This document shows, piece by piece, positions 62,959 through 64,000 of a stretch of 64,000 bases of DNA. Positions within the stretch are counted from its first letter, which is position 1; the number at the start of each line of letters is the position of its first letter. The notes under the pieces were generated by a model. The model did not search any database. It was not told the DNA's origin and was given only the letters and a program-made list of their open reading frames with translations. The translations under genes were made by a program, and so were the position numbers. This stretch comes from Halothece sp. PCC 7418 (GTDB taxonomy: Bacteria; Cyanobacteriota; Cyanobacteriia; Cyanobacteriales; Rubidibacteraceae), in contig NC_019779.1 of the NCBI RefSeq assembly GCF_000317635.1, forward strand, positions 4,030,001 to 4,094,000, given 5' to 3'.

Positions 62959-63249
62959 TTGTCGAAAAATAATCCAACCGTGTCTTCTTCTCAGCAACCA
63001 GAAAAAATTAGTATTCCCTCGCTTCCTCTTGCCGTTTATCGAGAAATTGCAGCCCATTTACGGCAACTTGATGGGATTGAGGTTACAATTATTCCTCAAT
63101 CTTCCTCAGCATTTAGTTACTTTCAAAGCCAAGTGGAAGGCTTACAACTCAGTTATTCTTCCACCCTTTCTTCAGAAGAAAGACAATATTACCATGACAT
63201 TCTGAACTACTATGAAGAAAAATATGGCAGTTGGGAGAAAGAGAATTAA
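62959..63249 (+). CDS. Small protein of unknown function
   Basis: This 96-residue protein (or 89 from GTG 62980) is hydrophilic, with SLPLAVYREIAAHLRQLDGIEVTIIPQ and YYHDILNYYEEKYG. It may be a cyanobacterial conserved small protein. No family is recognised. It is divergent from the Rre1-like gene. Confidence 0.5.
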   Translation: MSKNNPTVSSSQQPEKISIPSLPLAVYREIAAHLRQLDGIEVTIIPQSSSAFSYFQSQVEGLQLSYSSTLSSEERQYYHDILNYYEEKYGSWEKEN

Positions 63250-63282
63250 TCATTAATCTAGCAATTTTTGTTCTTCGTGCTT

Positions 63283-63395
63283 TGGGATTGCTATAGCAGG
63301 CCCAACCTAGGATAGAATCAGGCTTTCAGAAGTTTTGTCAAAGATTACGCCTTCTGTCACGGAAGGGGCCTGCGCGTGACCTTTGGTCAGTTATA
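63283..63395. repeat. MITE end and TnpB left-end relic
   Basis: TTTGGGATTGCTATA (about 63283-63297) matches the end of the MITE at 58366. About 45 bp (63345-63392), read in reverse, match the left-end region of the first tnpB element (GGTCACGCGCAGG..CCTTCCGTGACAGAAGGCG). The remainder of the gap before serS shows no gene. Confidence 0.6.
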
Positions 63396-63425
63396 GTCCT
63401 AGGGTTTGCAGGGTAAACCCAACAA

Positions 63426-64000
<575 letters not shown>

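Overview
The window reads as chromosomal DNA of a unicellular cyanobacterium. It carries photosystem I psaC, carotenoid genes (crtR, crtH), a bilin-lyase-like CpcS/CpeS protein, labA, ycf23, a BchE-type cyclase, an SLH/OprB porin and many copies of the HIP1 octamer GCGATCGC, often extended to CGCGATCGCG. Base composition is moderate (low-to-mid 40s percent GC by eye). The mix of HIP1, heptamer repeats and gene content would fit the Halothece/Dactylococcopsis group, but that assignment is inference.

Layout. 1-10.4 kb: a sulfotransferase fragment, a DegT aminotransferase, tldD, crtR, an alpha/beta-hydrolase plus acyltransferase pair, metG, labA, a frame-broken lptC and a small membrane protein. 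10.5-22.3 kb: ispE, a YcjF-type GTPase, a sugar MFS carrier, a CMD peroxidase-like protein, crtH, upp, rsgA, egtD, a fibrillin-like protein and psaC. 22.6-24.5 kb: a TnpB-only IS200/IS605-type element and a structured intergenic region. 24.5-31.0 kb: pdhB-secD-secF and glcE-glcF. 31.1-38.9 kb: ilvH, then a translation-stress-like set (baeRF-type protein, HPF, DUF2267), ycf23, doxX, a VanY-like peptidase, a HEAT protein and a CpcS-like lyase. 39.3-42.3 kb: a porin whose start codon abuts a second TnpB element. 42.6-46.7 kb: bchE with a degenerate response regulator, and an ABC exporter. 46.8-50.6 kb: a repeat-rich cluster built from one full Rpn-family nuclease gene and three extra copies of its C-terminal module. 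50.6-57 kb: DUF1824, MscS, a TPR lipoprotein, CTERM-anchored exported proteins and a 983-residue Calx-beta/RTX protein. 57.5-60.4 kb: duplicated Uma2 genes around a MITE, DUF2214 and a secreted Gly-rich protein. 60.5-64 kb: a heptosyltransferase/GmhB-like pair, an Rre1/Ycf29-like regulator and the 3' part of serS.

Most notable system. At 46.86-50.52 kb one full-length Rpn (PD-(D/E)XK) gene and three truncated paralogues each keep an internal ATG. Three of them have GGAGG exactly 8 nt upstream of it; the fourth has GGAG. The ATG would drive a small protein made of a four-residue repeat (E-G-R/Q-K/Q) and a short helical tail. The repeat number differs between copies (5, 2, 4, 1). This matches the published gene-within-gene RpnL/RpnS toxin-antitoxin design of enterobacteria, here apparently expanded with solo RpnS-like copies.

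Other points of interest. Both tnpB genes carry an in-frame palindromic insertion. Two exported-protein genes (lptC and a CTERM protein) are each broken by one base in an 8-nt homopolymer at the signal peptide, which could be sequencing error or phase variation. Heptamer repeat arrays supply the stop codon of one gene and the start codons of glcE and tldD. The bchE gene is followed by a response regulator lacking its phosphoacceptor Asp. No tRNA, rRNA or CRISPR array was recognised.
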